64,000 nt of DNA from CAZWUK01 sp964636685 (lineage in GTDB: Bacteria > Bacillota > Clostridia > Christensenellales > CAG-138). Positions 61,682 through 64,000 of this stretch are shown one piece after another. Both the position numbers and the translations under genes were made by a program. Each line of letters begins with the position of its first letter. The stretch's first letter is position 1. The stretch is from positions 55,499 to 119,498 of the forward strand of contig CAZWUK010000001.1 of NCBI GenBank assembly GCA_964636685.1, given 5' to 3'. The notes under the pieces are model-generated. The model had not been told where the DNA came from. It saw nothing but the letters and a program-made list of their open reading frames with translations, and made no database searches.

Positions 61682-63448
61682 TCAGTTGCTCGGACGGTTG
61701 CCGCCCATGCCGCCGGAGGGCATTTCGCCGCCGCCGAAGTTTCCGCCCATAGTCGTATCGGACGCCCCGCCAAAGCTGCCCGGCATCGTCATATAGGCAT
61801 CGCTTTCCTCGCTTGACGAATAAATCGACGTGGTCATGAGCTTGCTGACCCAGATCAAATCGCCCGCGGAGATGTCGCCGGTCACGGCAATATAGCTGCC
61901 GTCCGACATGCCGGTTTCTACCGTCACACGCGTCAGCGAGGAGACGTCGAGCGCCGCAGCATCCAGCGACGTCCCGAGATTTTCGCCCGTGGCAAGATAC
62001 AGGAACGCCTCCTCGCCCTCATACTGCACAGCGTCCACCGGAACGATGAGCGTCTGACCGCTGGTTGCCGTCACAATCTCTGCAGAAGCGCTTTCGCCCG
62101 GATACGTGCCCGCAATGTAATCAAGCTTGACGGTTGCCGTAAAGCGTGTGACGCTCCCTGTCGTACCCTCATAGGAAATGTTGGATACGGTACCGGTGTA
62201 CGTTCCCGTCACCGCGTCAAGCGTTATCGTCGCCGTCTGCCCGAGCGATACCTCCGAAATGTCCAGCTCATCGACGTTGACGCCGATCGTGTATCCGTCC
62301 AGTCCCATGATCGTGCAGGTCGTGCTCCCCGCAGCGACCTCTTGCCCCACGGCATATGGCACGGAGGTTACAATACAGTCGTACGGGGCAGTTACCGTGA
62401 GATTTTCTTCCAGCTCGGCAATCTGCGAGAAGATATCCTGCTCGCTCTGTTTATTGGTCGCATAGCTGGAATTGAGCGATTCGGCGGTGAGTGTAAACAA
62501 CGTTGTGCCGCTCGACACCGACTGGTTTTCCGTCACGTTTACCGTATCGATCTTGCCGTAGCTGCCGGTGATGCGAACGCCTTCGTTCACCGCAAGCAGC
62601 GCGCTGCCAAGCGTTGTGCCGGCAGCGTCCGCAACCGTCGCTTCTTCTCCGACCGCAAAGCCGTCGTCCTCCACAACGATCGTGGCGGTTTGCCCGTTCA
62701 CAAAGCGCACCGTTCCCGCTACGGTCGTGTCGCCGATGCGCACCGCGACGGTATCGTAGGGCTGCAACGCCGCATCCGAGATCAATTCCAGCTTCATCAG
62801 ACCGTCGGTGGAGATCCAGCACAGTTCGTCCAACGTTTCGACTACGCTGCCGGATGTGGCTTTGATATTTTTCACAATACCGGCGCGCGAGGTGGTGATC
62901 TTTTGGGAAGACGTCGTAGAGGCCGTCTGCGTTGCTTTGGAAAGCCTTGTACGTAGACTGTCAAGCTCATCGTAGAGCGTATCGAGCTGTTCCTGCACGC
63001 TGTCGGAGGAAAGCGTCAAAAGCACCGTCCCCTTCTCCACCTGCTGCCCCGGCGTAACGTTGACAGAGGTCACGGTCGCTTCACCGCCGGCGGCATAGGT
63101 TTTTGACGACGACGCCGTGAGATTTCCACTGCCGCTGATGGTGGAATTGATCTCCCCTTCCGATACCATGGACACCTGATAGGTCAGATTCCCCGCAGAG
63201 GCTGTCTTTGACGACGCAATCGCTTTGAGGATGATAAGCACGGCAACGGCCGCGACAATCAGCACGGCGCCGAGAGCAAGCATGCGCCGGATCGTCTTTT
63301 TCCGTTTCTTGTCGGTCTTCCCGGCGTTTTCAAAGCTTTGCTCCCGATCGCTTTCCGGATGCGCGCGCTGCGCCCCCGCGCCTTTTTTAAGGTCGTCACA
63401 GATCTTGTTTTCCGTATGATTTTCAGACGGATTGGCTTTTTGTTCCAT
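61682..63448 (-). CDS. HlyD/MacA-type membrane fusion protein of the ABC exporter
   Basis: This 588-residue protein has a long charged cytoplasmic N-terminus (about 50 residues), one membrane helix (about 58-77) and a lipoyl-type hairpin domain (TSVNVTPGQQVEKGTVLLTLSSDSVQEQL). A coiled coil follows, then beta-barrel domains, and a Gly/Met-rich tail (MPSGGMGGNRPSN). It is the YknX-like adaptor of the exporter. It is longer than YknX (about 380), mainly from duplicated lipoyl-like and barrel segments and the tail. The ATG at 63448 follows GAGGAGG. Confidence 0.9.
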   Translation of the reverse strand: MEQKANPSENHTENKICDDLKKGAGAQRAHPESDREQSFENAGKTDKKRKKTIRRMLALGAVLIVAAVAVLIILKAIASSKTASAGNLTYQVSMVSEGEINSTISGSGNLTASSSKTYAAGGEATVTSVNVTPGQQVEKGTVLLTLSSDSVQEQLDTLYDELDSLRTRLSKATQTASTTSSQKITTSRAGIVKNIKATSGSVVETLDELCWISTDGLMKLELISDAALQPYDTVAVRIGDTTVAGTVRFVNGQTATIVVEDDGFAVGEEATVADAAGTTLGSALLAVNEGVRITGSYGKIDTVNVTENQSVSSGTTLFTLTAESLNSSYATNKQSEQDIFSQIAELEENLTVTAPYDCIVTSVPYAVGQEVAAGSTTCTIMGLDGYTIGVNVDELDISEVSLGQTATITLDAVTGTYTGTVSNISYEGTTGSVTRFTATVKLDYIAGTYPGESASAEIVTATSGQTLIVPVDAVQYEGEEAFLYLATGENLGTSLDAAALDVSSLTRVTVETGMSDGSYIAVTGDISAGDLIWVSKLMTTSIYSSSEESDAYMTMPGSFGGASDTTMGGNFGGGEMPSGGMGGNRPSN

Positions 63449-63622
63449 ATTCTGCCTCCTCAATTATATCAAAAATAGCATATGCAGCGACTGTGGCAGC
63501 ATCGTGGCAGATAATCGCCAAGGTTGTGTAGGATTGTGTGAATCATTTGGGTACAAAAATGGTTGTCCGTTTCCGGAAATTTATCGATACTTGGCAAATG
63601 ATGTAATATATTGAGTAATACT

Positions 63623-63773
63623 AATTCTGGACGGGAATGCAAATTAGAAGCCGCCTTTTTAGTCCCTGCCTTTGTCGCCAAAGCTTGACGCAGCTGCCGG
63701 CTACGCCTGCGTTTTTGCTTCGCGGCAGCTGCCAAAAATTCTTGCTTCTATTTTTGCATTGCCATTCAGAAAT
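63623..63773. repeat. Imperfect palindromic element (about 150 bp)
   Basis: The outer arms (63623-63651 and 63744-63773) are about 30 bases long and inverted with a few mismatches. The centre contains two copies of GCAGCTGC (63690-63697 and 63725-63732). Such structure fits a MITE-like or REP-like dispersed element. It sits between the exporter genes and the HPt gene. The rest of the 340-bp gap shows no gene. Confidence 0.55.
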
Positions 63774-63788
63774 AGTATAAGATACAGC

Positions 63789-64000
63789 TTGAACCGACAG
63801 CTTTTACAGGACGCCGGCGTCAACTATGCCGAAGGCGTCGCTCGTTTTGCCGGAAAAGCGGAATTGTATGAAACATATTTGCAAAGGTTTGTTGACGATC
63901 CTTCTTTTTCAAGATTGCGGGAAGCGATGGAGCGGGAGGCGTATGCGGAAGCGTTCCAGCAGGCGCACGCGCTCAAGGGCGCCGCGGGAAACTTGGATAT
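63789..64000 (+). CDS. HPt (histidine phosphotransfer) domain protein, N-terminal part
   Basis: The frame from a TTG at 63789 to the right edge encodes about 70 residues that match an HPt domain: AGVNYAEGVARFAGKAELYETYLQRFVDDP, then AFQQAHALKGAAGNL with the phosphoacceptor histidine. HPt proteins pass phosphate between response regulators and histidine kinases. The TTG start is inferred; an RBS is weak, and the gene begins just beyond the palindromic element. The rest is outside the window, so it may be a stand-alone HPt or part of a larger sensor protein. Confidence 0.75.
   Translation, partial: MNRQLLQDAGVNYAEGVARFAGKAELYETYLQRFVDDPSFSRLREAMEREAYAEAFQQAHALKGAAGNLD

Noticed and set aside
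63469..63735. An 88-residue Lys/Arg-rich minus-strand frame.
   Set aside because: It runs through the palindromic element and has no RBS or conserved domain.

Overview
The window looks like a chromosomal segment of a Bacillota bacterium, probably class Clostridia, with a fairly GC-rich genome. The evidence is a T-box leader in front of an ilvBNCD operon, strong AGGAGG-type ribosome binding sites, a BmpA-type nucleoside ABC transporter, DegV, a NifS-ThiI pair, a YknXYZ-type exporter and many Pro/Thr-rich exported lipoproteins. Genus cannot be told from the sequence alone. I saw no rRNA, tRNA or CRISPR array.

Layout. 1-3.9 kb (minus): peptide ABC importer genes (binding protein, OppB-like and partial OppC-like permeases) behind a consensus promoter with a palindromic operator. 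4-7.1 kb: membrane protein, MFS transporter, M29 aminopeptidase. 7.2-10.4 kb (minus): an AAC(3)-family acetyltransferase, then a two-gene unit of an ATP-grasp ligase and a lysine 2,3-aminomutase-type radical SAM enzyme. 11.2-19.3 kb (minus): one long purine-nucleoside locus with two MTAP/PNP-family phosphorylases, a LacI regulator, a HAD phosphatase, a BMP lipoprotein and a complete nucleoside ABC transporter; a LacI-type operator lies over the likely transcription start. 19.5-20.6 kb: a small unknown gene and a serine recombinase beside a 14-bp inverted repeat. 20.7-29 kb: MarR-DegV, an RCC1-repeat exported protein, a Gfo/Idh/MocA oxidoreductase, and a MarR regulator with a heterodimeric ABC exporter.

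29.1-37.5 kb (minus): branched-chain amino acid synthesis, with ilvBNCD under a T-box whose best-fitting specifier is GTC (valine), preceded by ilvA, a DUF815 ATPase and a DUF212 membrane protein. 37.7-43 kb: a lipoprotein, an M15 peptidase, and a zinc-ribbon membrane protein coupled to a small unknown gene. 43.3-45.6 kb: cysteine desulfurase and ThiI, the two proteins needed for 4-thiouridine in tRNA. 46.2-49.3 kb: a compact phage-derived cassette (BppU-like baseplate protein, glycine-rich protein, two small proteins, NlpC/P60-type endolysin) without other phage genes. 49.3-53.8 kb (minus): an FAD oxidoreductase with a long structured leader, an aldo/keto reductase with ferredoxin clusters, a YgjP-type metallopeptidase and a zinc-ribbon membrane protein. 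54-59.7 kb: a 1131-residue surface protein with four tandem repeats and a C-terminal membrane anchor, a lipoprotein and two GNAT acetyltransferases. 59.8-63.4 kb (minus): a YknXYZ/MacAB-type exporter. The window ends in an imperfect palindromic element followed by the 5' end of an HPt-domain gene.

Many genes are linked by ATGA or TAATG overlaps, so several units are probably translationally coupled. The parts with most left to learn are the aminomutase/ATP-grasp pair, the two diverged phosphorylases in one regulated locus, the recombinase with its inverted repeat, the isolated phage tail/lysin cassette and the structured RNA region near 51 kb.
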